Position numbers and translations under genes: made by a program. The notes under the pieces are model-generated. The model searched no databases. It was not told the origin of the DNA and saw only the letters and a list, made by a program, of their open reading frames with translations. Shown here one piece after another: positions 1 to 8,194 of a DNA stretch of 32,125 bases. The DNA comes from an uncultured Corynebacterium sp. (GTDB taxonomy: Bacteria > Actinomycetota > Actinomycetes > Mycobacteriales > Mycobacteriaceae), in NCBI GenBank assembly GCA_946220775.1, contig CAMIFC010000022.1, forward strand, positions 1-32,125, given 5' to 3'. How positions within the stretch are numbered: position 1 is the stretch's first letter; each line of letters starts with the position of its first letter.

Positions 1-10
1 CCCTCCCCCA

Positions 11-40
11 CATCCCTCACACCCACGTCCCTCACACCCC
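11..40. repeat. Two-unit 15-bp direct repeat
   Basis: Two adjacent 15-base units, catccctcacaccca (11-25) and cgtccctcacacccc (26-40), match at 12 of 15 positions. They lie in the non-coding stretch beyond the sdh operon terminator. I see no gene here and cannot assign a role; it may be simple low-complexity DNA. Confidence 0.5.
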
Positions 41-50
41 TCATGTCAAC

Positions 51-105
51 TTAGCTGACAAAAAGTGTCCTCAAACGCCTCTCAACGGCCATTTTTGTCA
101 GCTAA
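51..105. repeat. Perfect 14-bp inverted repeat, 27-base spacer
   Basis: ttagctgacaaaaa (51-64) is the exact reverse complement of tttttgtcagctaa (92-105). The spacer is 27 bases. The A/T runs point into the loop, so a standard terminator is unlikely: a terminator would carry its T-run outside the stem. It could be a paired operator for a regulator of a gene left of the window, or a relic palindrome. The rest of 1-372 holds no convincing gene: short pyrimidine-rich repeats, a near copy of the dispersed TGGCGTCC motif (ggttggcgcccc, about 127-138) and the terminator at 213-258. Confidence 0.6.
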
Positions 106-212
106 CTTCACCGTGGCGCTAAGGAGGTTGGCGCCCCACGATTTGGGTCGCTGAAGCCCGCCCAGCGCTAAGGCGCAGGGGGCGATGGCGCAGGGACGAT
201 GGCCACTTGAAG

Positions 213-258
213 ACACAAAAATCCGCCGCTTCCCTCTCGGGAACGGCGGATTGTGTTA
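213..258 (-). terminator. Rho-independent terminator of the sdh operon
   Basis: Read on the minus strand, the arms are aatccgccg (220-228) with cggcggatt (244-252) and ttccc (230-234) with gggaa (239-243), around a four-base loop. One unpaired base interrupts the stem. On the minus strand the stem is followed by a run of T (complement of a217-a221), as expected of an intrinsic terminator. It lies about 115 bases past the last gene of the minus-strand operon and fits no plus-strand gene. Confidence 0.75.
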
Positions 259-372
259 TTCCGGCGAGTCAGCACCTGACTTCGCGCTTCTACACCGATC
301 GGCGTTGGAGGTGCCACATCGTGTGCAGGCGCGAATCACGCCAACGAGCACTGCCTAGTGCAGGCCGCCGAA

Positions 373-681
373 CTAGTGCAAGCGACCGGAGCGCTTCACG
401 TAGTCGCGGTAGTTCTTGCGACCCATGTGGACAAACAGGAAGCCGCCGAAGAGCAGCAGCAGGCCTGCAATCAGTCCCAGGGCGATGAAGAACATCGGAT
501 TTTCCTGCATCGACGCTGCCCCGAAGATCGCCATGCCGAAACCGGCGAGGGATGCCAGAATGCAGCCCATTGCGACCCAGGTGATTGAACGGTGCAGGGA
601 GGAGTGCGGTGCATCGTAGCTGGATGGCACGAAGCCATCTTCGTAGTACCGCTCCATTTGGAGGCCTTCAGCCAGAGCCAT
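373..681 (-). CDS. Small two-helix membrane protein of the sdh operon
   Basis: A 102-residue protein. It has a soluble N-terminus (about 1-33), two hydrophobic segments (about 34-54 and 61-86) and a short basic C-terminal tail rich in Arg and Lys, so it is probably an inner-membrane hairpin protein. The ATG at 681 has an AGGAAA ribosome site eight bases upstream. It starts 42 bases after the sdhB stop and precedes the operon terminator, so it is very likely cotranscribed with sdhCAB. From memory, corynebacteria carry a similar small membrane protein after sdhB (cg0448 in C. glutamicum). It is not a classical SdhD: I see no haem-ligand histidine in the helices, and the five-helix SdhC already supplies a full anchor. 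Role unknown; assembly or stability of the complex is only a guess. Confidence 0.8.
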   Translation of the reverse strand: MALAEGLQMERYYEDGFVPSSYDAPHSSLHRSITWVAMGCILASLAGFGMAIFGAASMQENPMFFIALGLIAGLLLLFGGFLFVHMGRKNYRDYVKRSGRLH

Positions 682-723
682 AGTATTTTCCTACTTTCGC
701 AGAGTGTCTGACTAAATCTTAAC

Positions 724-1473
724 CTAGTCGTCCTTGCCACGGAAAGCGGCACGGGCGCGTTCCTTGGTGACTGCTGCCACGGCGGTCAGCGGGATGCCTG
801 CTGGGCAGACATCTGCACATTCGCCGTACAGGGAGCATGGACCGAAGTTGGTCTCCAGCTCGTCCACCATGTTGCGGGCACGCATGCCACGCTCCTCGCG
901 ACCCATTGGGCTCAAGGTCAGGTGAACCAGCTTCGCACCGGTGAACAGGTGGGCTGCGCCGTTCGGGCACGCTGCCACACATGCACCACAGCCGATGCAG
1001 GCTGCGTGATCCAGGGCCTTCTCCGCGTCGGAGTGGTTGACCAGCAGGTCATCCGCATCCGGTGCAGTACCAGCCTGGACGGAAACGAATCCGCCCTTTT
1101 CCATGACGCGGTCCAGTGCGGAACGGTCAACGACCATGTCCTTGATCACTGGGTACGCGGCGGAGCGCAGTGGCTCCAGCTCGATCGTGTCGCCATCGTT
1201 GAAGGAGACCAAGCGCTGCTGACATGCAGGCTTGTTCTGGTCTGGGCCGTGTGGACGGCCGTTGACCAGCAGACCACAGGTACCACAGATACCTTCACGA
1301 CAGTCGGAGGCGAAGGCGAATGGTTCCTTGCCTGCCTCGACGTAGTTGTTGTTGACGTGGTCCAGCAGCTCCAAGATGGACATCTGCTCTGCAGCGTCGT
1401 CTACAGTGACGGACTCGAATTCGCCCGCGGCGTTCGGGCCCGCCTGACGCCAGATTTTAAGGTTCAGCTTCAT
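724..1473 (-). CDS. sdhB: Succinate dehydrogenase iron-sulfur subunit
   Basis: A 249-residue iron-sulfur subunit of succinate:menaquinone oxidoreductase, passing electrons from FAD in SdhA to the haems of SdhC. The [2Fe-2S] ligands are seen in the CREGICGTCG motif with a further Cys in KPACQQ. The C-terminal half has CIGCGACVAACP and CSLYGECADVCP, the ligand pattern of the other clusters. The start MKLNLKIW is chosen because a longer reading frame upstream runs inside sdhA, whereas this ATG overlaps the sdhA stop by one base (TAATG) and has an AAGGAA site upstream. That implies translational coupling to sdhA. The protein resembles the short B. subtilis/actinobacterial SdhB forms. Confidence 0.96.
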   Translation of the reverse strand: MKLNLKIWRQAGPNAAGEFESVTVDDAAEQMSILELLDHVNNNYVEAGKEPFAFASDCREGICGTCGLLVNGRPHGPDQNKPACQQRLVSFNDGDTIELEPLRSAAYPVIKDMVVDRSALDRVMEKGGFVSVQAGTAPDADDLLVNHSDAEKALDHAACIGCGACVAACPNGAAHLFTGAKLVHLTLSPMGREERGMRARNMVDELETNFGPCSLYGECADVCPAGIPLTAVAAVTKERARAAFRGKDD

Positions 1474-3506
1474 TACTTGTAATTCCTTGTCATCAGCGGG
1501 ATTCGGTCGAAGTACAGCGGCTCGGAGTGGCGAATGAACGTGCCTTCGCCCTTTGGCTCCCAGGCGGAAACGAAGCACCAGTTGTCATCGTCACGCTCAG
1601 CCTCGCCGTCCTCAGACAGGTGGTCATCACGGTAGTGCGCGCCACAGGACTCATCACGGTCCAGTGCGTCGACACACATCAGCTCGCCGAGATCCAGGTA
1701 GTCAGCCACGCGCAGTGCGTACTCCAGCTCCTGGTTCATCTCGTTGATCTCGCCTGGGATGTTCAGGTTGGCCCAGAAGTCCTTGCGCAGTGCGCGGATC
1801 TTCTCGATACCGTCCTGCATGTCCTTCACGTTTCGGGACACGCCACAGGAGAAGTACAGGATCTCGCCCAGCTGACGGTGGTAGTACGCAGCACCGTGTG
1901 GGTCATCACCCTTGATGGAGGTAATGCGCTCGATGCGGTCAGCAGCACGCTTCAGCGCGGCCTTCGCAGCGTCCGAATCCTCCGCCAGAACCTCGGTGCC
2001 CAGCAGTGGTGCCAGGTAGTTCGGGATCGTGAACGGCAGGGTGAACCAGCCCTCCACGGAGGAGGACAGCAGCGAGTTAGCGCCCAGGCGGTTTGCGCCG
2101 TGGTACATCCAGGAAGCCTCGCCGGAGCAGAACAGCCCCTCGATGGACGTCATCTCGTGGAAGTCGGTCCACAGGCCACCCATGGTGTAGTGGCAGGTCG
2201 GGGCGATGCGCATTGGCGTCTCGTATGCAGACTCACCAATGGCCTCTTCGTACATCTGGATCAGGTTGCCGTAGCGCTCGCGGATCGTGTCCTTGCCGAG
2301 GCGCTCGATGGCGTCACCCAAGTCCAGGTACACCGAGTTCTTCATCGGGCCAACGCCGTAGCCAGCGTTGATCTGCTGCGCGTTCGCACGGGATGCGATA
2401 TCGCGTGGCACCAGGTTGCCGAAGGCTGGGTAGCGGCGCTCCAGGAAGTAGTCGCGCTCGTCGCGTGGGATGTCCTTCGGGTCGCGGTCGTCGCCCTTCT
2501 TGGTTGGCGTCCAAATGCGACCGTCGTTACGCAGGGACTCGGACATCAGAATGGTCTTCGACTGCCAGGTCGAGTTGACCGGCAGGCCCGTCGGGTGGAA
2601 CTGCACGAAGGACGGGGAAGCCATGTATGCGCCCAGGTCGTATGCACGCATGATGGCGGAAACGTTGGAGTTCTTCGCCAGCGTGGACATGTGGTACACG
2701 TTGCCGTAGCCACCGGTGGCCAGCACGGTTGCGTGGCCGGTGTGAGCGGTCAGCTCACCGGTGATCAGGTTGCGCATGACAACGCCCTTACACACACCGT
2801 CTTCGACGATGAGGTCCTGCATGTCAGCGTGGGTGAAGATCTCCACGTTGCCAGCACCGATCTGACGGTACAGCGCAGAGGTCGTCGCCAGCTGCAGCTG
2901 CTGACCCGTTTGGCCACGGGTGTAGTAGGTGCGGGACACCTGCACACCACCGAAGGAACGGGTGGCCAGGGTGCCGCCGTACTCACGGGAGAATGGCGCA
3001 CCAATGGCGTTCATGTGGTCGATGACGCGTGGGGATTCCATCGCCAGGCGCCAGCAGTCGTTCTCGCGGCAACGGTAGTCGCCGCCCTTGACCGTGTCCT
3101 TGGTGTGGAGGTAGGTCGAGTCGTTATCCAGCTTCTTACCACGGGACGAGTTCACACCACCCTGCGCAGCAATGGAGTGCGCACGGCGTGGGGAGTCGTG
3201 GTAGGTGAAGACCTTGACGTCGTAGCCAAGCTCACCCAGGGCAGCCGCAGCAGCGCCGCCGGCCAGGCCGGTACCGACGATCAGGATGCGGAACTTGTTG
3301 CGGTTCAGTGGGGAGACCAGACCAAAGTGGTCCTTGGCGTACTCCCACTGCTTGTCCTGGCTGACCTCGTGTGGGGCATTGTCCTTCAGGACCTTGCCGA
3401 TTTCCACGCCAGCGACCGAGGAAGCCGGTGCGGTGAACGCAGCGACTGCGTCATCGTAGTTGAAGTCCGCCGTCTGGTTGTGCGGATGGTTAATAACATC
3501 GCTCAT
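1473..3506 (-). CDS. sdhA: Succinate dehydrogenase flavoprotein subunit
   Basis: A 677-residue catalytic subunit that oxidises succinate to fumarate. The dinucleotide-binding GTGLAG motif is at residues 78-83. HSIAAQGGVN at 110-119 is the FAD-attachment region, His110 being the probable covalent ligand. Further on, HPTG, an RxxY-rich capping domain and the CHYTMGGLWTD and GANRLGANSLL segments are typical of the family. The N-terminus is about 70 residues longer than a minimal SdhA, as I recall for the corynebacterial enzymes. The ATG has an AAGGAG site nine bases upstream. The sdhC stop is 30 bases upstream. One copy of the dispersed octamer (2505-2512) lies inside, read as the residues WTPT. 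Confidence 0.97.
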   Translation of the reverse strand: MSDVINHPHNQTADFNYDDAVAAFTAPASSVAGVEIGKVLKDNAPHEVSQDKQWEYAKDHFGLVSPLNRNKFRILIVGTGLAGGAAAAALGELGYDVKVFTYHDSPRRAHSIAAQGGVNSSRGKKLDNDSTYLHTKDTVKGGDYRCRENDCWRLAMESPRVIDHMNAIGAPFSREYGGTLATRSFGGVQVSRTYYTRGQTGQQLQLATTSALYRQIGAGNVEIFTHADMQDLIVEDGVCKGVVMRNLITGELTAHTGHATVLATGGYGNVYHMSTLAKNSNVSAIMRAYDLGAYMASPSFVQFHPTGLPVNSTWQSKTILMSESLRNDGRIWTPTKKGDDRDPKDIPRDERDYFLERRYPAFGNLVPRDIASRANAQQINAGYGVGPMKNSVYLDLGDAIERLGKDTIRERYGNLIQMYEEAIGESAYETPMRIAPTCHYTMGGLWTDFHEMTSIEGLFCSGEASWMYHGANRLGANSLLSSSVEGWFTLPFTIPNYLAPLLGTEVLAEDSDAAKAALKRAADRIERITSIKGDDPHGAAYYHRQLGEILYFSCGVSRNVKDMQDGIEKIRALRKDFWANLNIPGEINEMNQELEYALRVADYLDLGELMCVDALDRDESCGAHYRDDHLSEDGEAERDDDNWCFVSAWEPKGEGTFIRHSEPLYFDRIPLMTRNYK

Positions 3507-3536
3507 ATCCGTTTACTCCTTAACAGACTCGCGAGC

Positions 3537-4322
3537 TTAAGCGCCTGGGACGAACGGAACTTGTTCCACGCCCCCGAAAAGCACAGCCAGTGGAATAGAG
3601 ATGTTGCCGATCAGGATCAGCGCTGGGATCAGGTAGGAGATCCACAGGATGACCTGGCGCCAGCGGTGGCCGGTGATGCCGAGGTCAGAAGCGGCGGTCC
3701 AGATGCCGTGGGTCAGGTGAGCGAAGAGGATGAACATCGCAACGATGTACACGATCGCAACAACTGGGCGGTCGAAGGACGCAACCAGGTTCTGGAATGC
3801 AGCATGCTGGCCGTCAGCCGGGCCCTGGAAGTCACTCGACGCCGCAGGCTGCACGCCCAGGGTGAGGTCCAGGATGTGGAAGATAATGAACAGCAGCAGC
3901 ACGATGCCGGTGACCGGCATGCTGCGGGCGGTGAAGGAGTTCCAGTTGCTCACCATGCCCTTGCGGCGGAAAGAACCGCGGGACTGATGCGCGCGACCAA
4001 CAAGCGCGAACGCGAACCAGACGTGCAGAACAAGGCAGACCAGTAGAACGATACGAGCAACCCACAGCAGAGCACCTTCCGGCACCAGCGGGTAGCCCAT
4101 TTCACGCAGGAAGTCTGCATAGTTGTTGAAGCTCTCTGCACCGGTGTAAACCTTCAGGTTTCCGATCATGTGCACGAGCACGAACAGGGCGAAGATGATG
4201 CCGGTTACGGCCATGGTCAGCTTCATTGCCCACGTTGGGACCCCTGGCTTTTCGCGCAGAGGCTTTGTCGTTATTTTACCGTGGACGATCGCGTCCCGGT
4301 TTTCGTCATTTTTAACAGTCAT
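3537..4322 (-). CDS. sdhC: Succinate dehydrogenase cytochrome b membrane anchor
   Basis: A 261-residue membrane anchor with five hydrophobic helices (about 35-58, 84-108, 135-157, 186-208, 224-249). Histidines placed to bind two haems are seen at 51, 100, 149 and 202/205. This is the single-polypeptide di-haem pattern of B. subtilis-like succinate:menaquinone reductases, so no separate SdhD is needed. An ideal GGAGGT site lies five bases before the ATG. It is the first gene of the minus-strand operon sdhC-sdhA-sdhB-small membrane protein, so its upstream region controls the group. Confidence 0.95.
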   Translation of the reverse strand: MTVKNDENRDAIVHGKITTKPLREKPGVPTWAMKLTMAVTGIIFALFVLVHMIGNLKVYTGAESFNNYADFLREMGYPLVPEGALLWVARIVLLVCLVLHVWFAFALVGRAHQSRGSFRRKGMVSNWNSFTARSMPVTGIVLLLFIIFHILDLTLGVQPAASSDFQGPADGQHAAFQNLVASFDRPVVAIVYIVAMFILFAHLTHGIWTAASDLGITGHRWRQVILWISYLIPALILIGNISIPLAVLFGGVEQVPFVPGA

Positions 4323-4449
4323 GGCACCTCCAGTGTCGTCAATACTGTACGGCCAAAGAGACTTCCATCACTAGTCAGGAAGCTTCCTGCCAGGTTTCTA
4401 CACCCTATCTAGGGGGAAACTCTCACTTTTCACCATTTACGCAACAAAC
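4323..4449 (-). promoter_or_regulatory. Promoter and leader region of the sdhCAB operon
   Basis: The 127 non-coding bases between the GH65 gene and sdhC must hold the operon's control elements, since no terminator hairpin is visible after the GH65 stop. A run resembling the (A/C)G4-6(T/C) core of RamA sites (agggggaaac, around 4411-4420) is present. In C. glutamicum sdhCAB is known to be controlled by RamA, GlxR and other regulators. No convincing -10/-35 pair stands out, so transcript start and site assignment are inferences. Confidence 0.4.
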
Positions 4450-7137
4450 CTATTGCCTATTGATTGGCCGCACCCGAAGCTCCCCTTTCGTCGATCCAGC
4501 CGAGGATTCTGCGCGCTCATCCTCAATAATTTCCCGTTCCGAATCCTCAGCGAGTGCCGTCGATCCCGTCACGACAGTGGGCTTGCTACCCACCTCGATC
4601 TCTTGGCCGAGAACCCAGATCGGCCCAATGGCGTCCGAACTACCGACGGTGACGAGCTCCACCTCACCGTGGCGAACAGTGACCTGAATCTGCACGCCAT
4701 GGAGGGTGAGGTTGTAGGTCAGTTCCTCCCACTCTTCTGGGAGGCGCGGGCTGATGGAGAAACTGCCGTAATAGTCGCGCAGCCCACCGAATCCGTAGAC
4801 TAATGCGCTCCACACGCCACCGCACGAGGCGATGTGCACGCCGTCGGGGGTGTTCTTGTGGAGATTTGCCAGGTCCACGAACAGTCCGCGGTGGAAAAAG
4901 TCCAGGGCTTTATCCGCGTAGCCCAGCTCGGCGGCCATGATGGACTGCACCACGGCCGAGAGAGTCGAGTCGCCGGTCGTCAGCAGGTCGTAGTAGTTGT
5001 AGTCCGCCCGCTTGACCTCCTTGGTAAACGCTTGGCCCTGGAGGAACAGCGCGAGCACCACGTCCGCCTGCTTCAAGATCTGATAGCGGTAAATCGTCAA
5101 CGGATGGTAGTGCAGCAACAACGGGCGCTTCGGCTCGCCGTCGGGATCGTCCAGGTTCCAAATCTGGCGTTGCAGGAAGTAATCGTCCTGCGGATTCACC
5201 CCAAGTTCCTCATTGAATGGGATGTACATCTTTTTGGCGGCCCGCTTCCACCGGTCGAGTTCCTCATCTTTTAGGCCAAAGCGGTGCTGAAGATCAACGT
5301 ATTCTTTCGGGTTGTTCTTGCGCATTTTCCGCAGCACCTTCGCGGCGATAAGCAGATTATATTGCGCCATCACATTCGTGTAGAGGTTGTTATTCACCAC
5401 CGTGGTGTATTCATCCGGGCCGGTCACGGAGTGGATCTCGAAGCGGTCTTCCTGGGAATTGAAAAACCCGATGGACATCCAGAACCGCGCAGTTCCCAGC
5501 AGAATTTGCACGCCTTCCCGCATCAAAAACTCGCGGTCGTTGGTGGCGTACACGTACTTCATCAGCGCAAACGCGATGTCCGCATCAATGTGATATTGCG
5601 CTGTTCCGGCCGCATAGTACGCAGAGGATTCATGCCCATTGATCGTTCGCCATGGGAATAGCACTCCGTCGTGCGAAAGCTCCAGTGCACGTTCTTTTGC
5701 GGACGCCAACATGTCGTACCTAAACCGCAACGCATTACGAGCGAAGTTCGGATTCGTATAACTAAGGAAAGGCATGACATATATTTCGGTATCCCAGAAA
5801 TAATGACCGCCATAACCAGCACCGGTCAGTCCCTTGGCCGGCACGCCACTGGTTTCTGCCCGGCCGGATGCCTGAATGAGTTGGAAGATATTCCAGCGGA
5901 CGGCTTGCTGCAGCTCCGGTTGATTTTTAATCCGAACGTCGGAGCGTTCCCAAAATCGGCGCAGCCACTCTGCCTGGTTTTCCACCAAGTTGCGGAATCC
6001 TACTCGCTGGGCGCGGTTGATGGTTCGGGCGCAGCGAAAAGCTAGTTCTTGTGGCGCGACGTGCCGCGACGAGTGGTAGCTCACGAACTTTTCCAGCCGC
6101 AGGGTCATCCCCTTAGTGCCGTTGACGTGGTACACCACCCGCGCGACATCCTCGGCCACATCCGTGGTGATTTCTACACCTTCATCGCCCTCGGCACCCC
6201 GCCGGTTGTGAATGTCGAGCACGTGATCCATCGAGCAGGCGACCGTCATCCCTGAGTGGTTCACCTGGTAGCCCAACGTTGCCCGCTCCGCTTCCGGCTG
6301 CGCCTGGTACTTCGGCACGAGAACGCGCTCGGTAAAAGTCGAGCCTTTTCGCGGGTCTAACGCCTCGTCGTCGCCTTCGCTGTCCCCATTGCGGCGACCG
6401 CGCCCCGCGTTGGGGGAATTATTATCGGGGAATTCCCCTTCACCGTCTTGGCGATTGAGGATCTGGGAGGAAACCACCACCGCCGCATCGTCGTCGAGCA
6501 GCTCGACCTCCAGCGACATGATCGCCAGATGGCGTTCCTGAAAACTCACCATCCGTTCGGACGTCACCCGCACCCGCTTGCCCCCAGGTGTTCGCCAAAT
6601 CATGTGGCGGCGAAGAACACCATCTCTAAAGTCAATGCTTCGCCGATACTCTTGGACATCCGCGTTTCCCAGCCGCAATGGTTCATCGTCGATGTATAAG
6701 CGCATCGCCTTGGCGTCCGGAATATCGATGATGGATTGGCCGTCGCGGGCGAGACCGTAGGCGTCCTCGGCGTGGGTGATCTTCCAATTTTCGTAGACGC
6801 CGTTAATATACGTGCCGTGAGTATCGGAATCGCGGCCTTCCGGCGGGTTCGCGCGCATCCCGAGGTAACCATTGGACTGGGCGAACACCGTTTCGGACAC
6901 CCCGAGGTCCATGCGGTTCGGCTTCGTTTCCACCCAACCCCATTCGTTGACGGGGTTGTTTTCGCGGTCGATCAGCGTGCGTGGCTCGATATCGTGGTGG
7001 TGTTTATCGGCACGGAAACCACCCGCGGTGAGGTCGCCACCGTCAATGGGCCGGTGTGGGCTTTCGGCCTCCCCCACGCGCTTCTTGGCGAGGAACGCCT
7101 CCAGCCGAGCGGAATCTGATGCATTGTGGTTGGTCAT
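4450..7137 (-). CDS. GH65 family disaccharide phosphorylase (maltose/trehalose/kojibiose type)
   Basis: An 895-residue cytosolic protein with the glycoside hydrolase family 65 layout: an N-terminal beta-sandwich (about 60-370), an (alpha/alpha)6 barrel (about 400-780) and a small C-terminal beta domain. VTGPDEYT carries Glu576, the expected general acid. GAGYGGHYFWDTE and YHIDADIAF line the family's active site. Phosphorylases of this family split a glucosyl disaccharide with phosphate to give beta-glucose 1-phosphate; substrate (maltose, trehalose or kojibiose) cannot be told from sequence alone. An acidic Gly/Asn-rich insert near residues 240-265 and an acidic tail look disordered. The gene starts six bases after the stop of a beta-phosphoglucomutase, a classic functional pair. 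Three copies of the dispersed octamer fall inside (4629, 5701, 6711). Confidence 0.88.
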   Translation of the reverse strand: MTNHNASDSARLEAFLAKKRVGEAESPHRPIDGGDLTAGGFRADKHHHDIEPRTLIDRENNPVNEWGWVETKPNRMDLGVSETVFAQSNGYLGMRANPPEGRDSDTHGTYINGVYENWKITHAEDAYGLARDGQSIIDIPDAKAMRLYIDDEPLRLGNADVQEYRRSIDFRDGVLRRHMIWRTPGGKRVRVTSERMVSFQERHLAIMSLEVELLDDDAAVVVSSQILNRQDGEGEFPDNNSPNAGRGRRNGDSEGDDEALDPRKGSTFTERVLVPKYQAQPEAERATLGYQVNHSGMTVACSMDHVLDIHNRRGAEGDEGVEITTDVAEDVARVVYHVNGTKGMTLRLEKFVSYHSSRHVAPQELAFRCARTINRAQRVGFRNLVENQAEWLRRFWERSDVRIKNQPELQQAVRWNIFQLIQASGRAETSGVPAKGLTGAGYGGHYFWDTEIYVMPFLSYTNPNFARNALRFRYDMLASAKERALELSHDGVLFPWRTINGHESSAYYAAGTAQYHIDADIAFALMKYVYATNDREFLMREGVQILLGTARFWMSIGFFNSQEDRFEIHSVTGPDEYTTVVNNNLYTNVMAQYNLLIAAKVLRKMRKNNPKEYVDLQHRFGLKDEELDRWKRAAKKMYIPFNEELGVNPQDDYFLQRQIWNLDDPDGEPKRPLLLHYHPLTIYRYQILKQADVVLALFLQGQAFTKEVKRADYNYYDLLTTGDSTLSAVVQSIMAAELGYADKALDFFHRGLFVDLANLHKNTPDGVHIASCGGVWSALVYGFGGLRDYYGSFSISPRLPEEWEELTYNLTLHGVQIQVTVRHGEVELVTVGSSDAIGPIWVLGQEIEVGSKPTVVTGSTALAEDSEREIIEDERAESSAGSTKGELRVRPINRQ

Positions 7138-7143
7138 GATGGC

Positions 7144-8124
7144 CTAATTCTTCGTGTCCGGTTGGGTTGCTACAACTCCAACGTCGGTCGTCGGCAGCAG
7201 TTCCGCCAGGTCCGCGACAACCACGTCAGCCCCCGCGGCCAGGAGCTCTGCTCGCCCAGCACCCCGATCAACCCCGATGACCAGCCCGAATTCCCCATTT
7301 TTTCCGGACGCCACCCCGCTCAACGCATCCTCCACCACCACGGCCTGGCCGGCCGGAACCCCAAGTTGTTGCGCGGCATAAAGATAGGTATCCGGCGCGG
7401 GCTTCCCAGGGAGCTGCTTTTCCTGCGCGACCAGGCCATCAACGATGATCTCAAACCGTTCCAGCAGTCCTGCTGCTTCCAAGACTGGCCGGGCATTCTT
7501 GGAGGAACTCACGATGGCCATGCGCGGGGCCGAGCTGGCACCTGGGCGCGGCGCGGAGTCGGCACCGCCAGGCGCGGATTCAACGCCGCTTGCTGCCGCC
7601 AGTTCATCAAGCCAATTGATCAGCGCAACGCTACCTGGATACGCCTCGATCCCCTCCCCCAGCATCCGCAAAAACTCCTGGTTTTTCCACGTCCCCAACC
7701 CCGCGATGCTCTGTGGTCCGGGACCTTCCGATTCGTCGCCATCCGGCAGGCTAATTCCCCGGGACGCCAATAGCGCACCGATTCCCTCCGCCCGAGGTCG
7801 ACCATCGAGATAGTCGAAATAATCCTCTGGCCGGTAGGGCGCTGGCTGTGCTCCAGCCGCAGCTTGTGCCGCGGCTGGGCTGGCGAGGTAATCGCTGAAC
7901 ATGTGCGCCCACGCCTCCTGGTGCAGCTCAGCAGTCGGAGTGATCACCCCGTCTAAGTCGAAAAGGATAGCTCCGTACCCAGCAATGCGGATGGGTACGG
8001 AGCTATCCTCTGCGCTGGTTTCTAGCGCGGTTGCCTGCTTGGCGTCCTCCGGTACCTGCTGGGTACCGGTAGGAGGAAGTGAAGTGTTGTGGTCTTGTGG
8101 TTCGGCAGTGCTGTGTTGGGCCAT
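7144..8124 (-). CDS. pgmB: Beta-phosphoglucomutase, HAD superfamily
   Basis: A 326-residue HAD-fold enzyme expected to convert beta-glucose 1-phosphate to glucose 6-phosphate. FDLDGVITPT holds the nucleophile and acid/base aspartates, IVSSSKN is motif II, and GKPAPDTYLYA and VVEDALSGV are motifs III and IV. The family is usually about 220-240 residues. The excess is a 50-residue N-terminal extension and a low-complexity insert with three SAP units (ESAPGG, DSAPRP, SSAPR) just before motif II. ATG at 8124 is preferred over an upstream TTG (8154). It has no ribosome site, but TACACT ends seven bases before it, which suggests a leaderless transcript starting at the ATG. Motif IV is followed by GVASGKNG, encoded by a full copy of the dispersed octamer (7306). 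Confidence 0.87.
   Translation of the reverse strand: MAQHSTAEPQDHNTSLPPTGTQQVPEDAKQATALETSAEDSSVPIRIAGYGAILFDLDGVITPTAELHQEAWAHMFSDYLASPAAAQAAAGAQPAPYRPEDYFDYLDGRPRAEGIGALLASRGISLPDGDESEGPGPQSIAGLGTWKNQEFLRMLGEGIEAYPGSVALINWLDELAAASGVESAPGGADSAPRPGASSAPRMAIVSSSKNARPVLEAAGLLERFEIIVDGLVAQEKQLPGKPAPDTYLYAAQQLGVPAGQAVVVEDALSGVASGKNGEFGLVIGVDRGAGRAELLAAGADVVVADLAELLPTTDVGVVATQPDTKN
7522..7590. repeat. In-gene GC-rich tandem units in pgmB
   Basis: Three loosely repeated units of about 21-26 bases, each beginning gcgcgg (for example gcgcggagtcggcaccgcca then gcgcggattcaacgccgc). On the minus strand they encode the repeated SAP tripeptides of the beta-phosphoglucomutase insert. The reading frame is kept. 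It looks like expansion of a coding minisatellite in a surface loop. Confidence 0.55.
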
Positions 8125-8194
8125 GCGAACCAGTGTAGACAGCCGCCCGGACAACGAGCCCAGGCAGCGAACCTACTCCGCTACGCGGCGTTCA

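Noticed and set aside
207..488. Plus-strand small ORFs in the first 700 bases
   Set aside because: They overlap the sdh terminator and the small membrane protein gene in antisense, and have no ribosome sites.
1527..4046. Long plus-strand open frame (839 codons) opposite sdhA and sdhC
   Set aside because: It lies antisense to two certain genes, crosses their boundary, and its Val/Gln/His-rich translation has no domain. It is the usual shadow of C-biased codons in a GC-rich genome.
8155..8194. Terminator after aceB
   Set aside because: Only a short ccgc-cgcgg hairpin without a T-run is seen, too weak to call.
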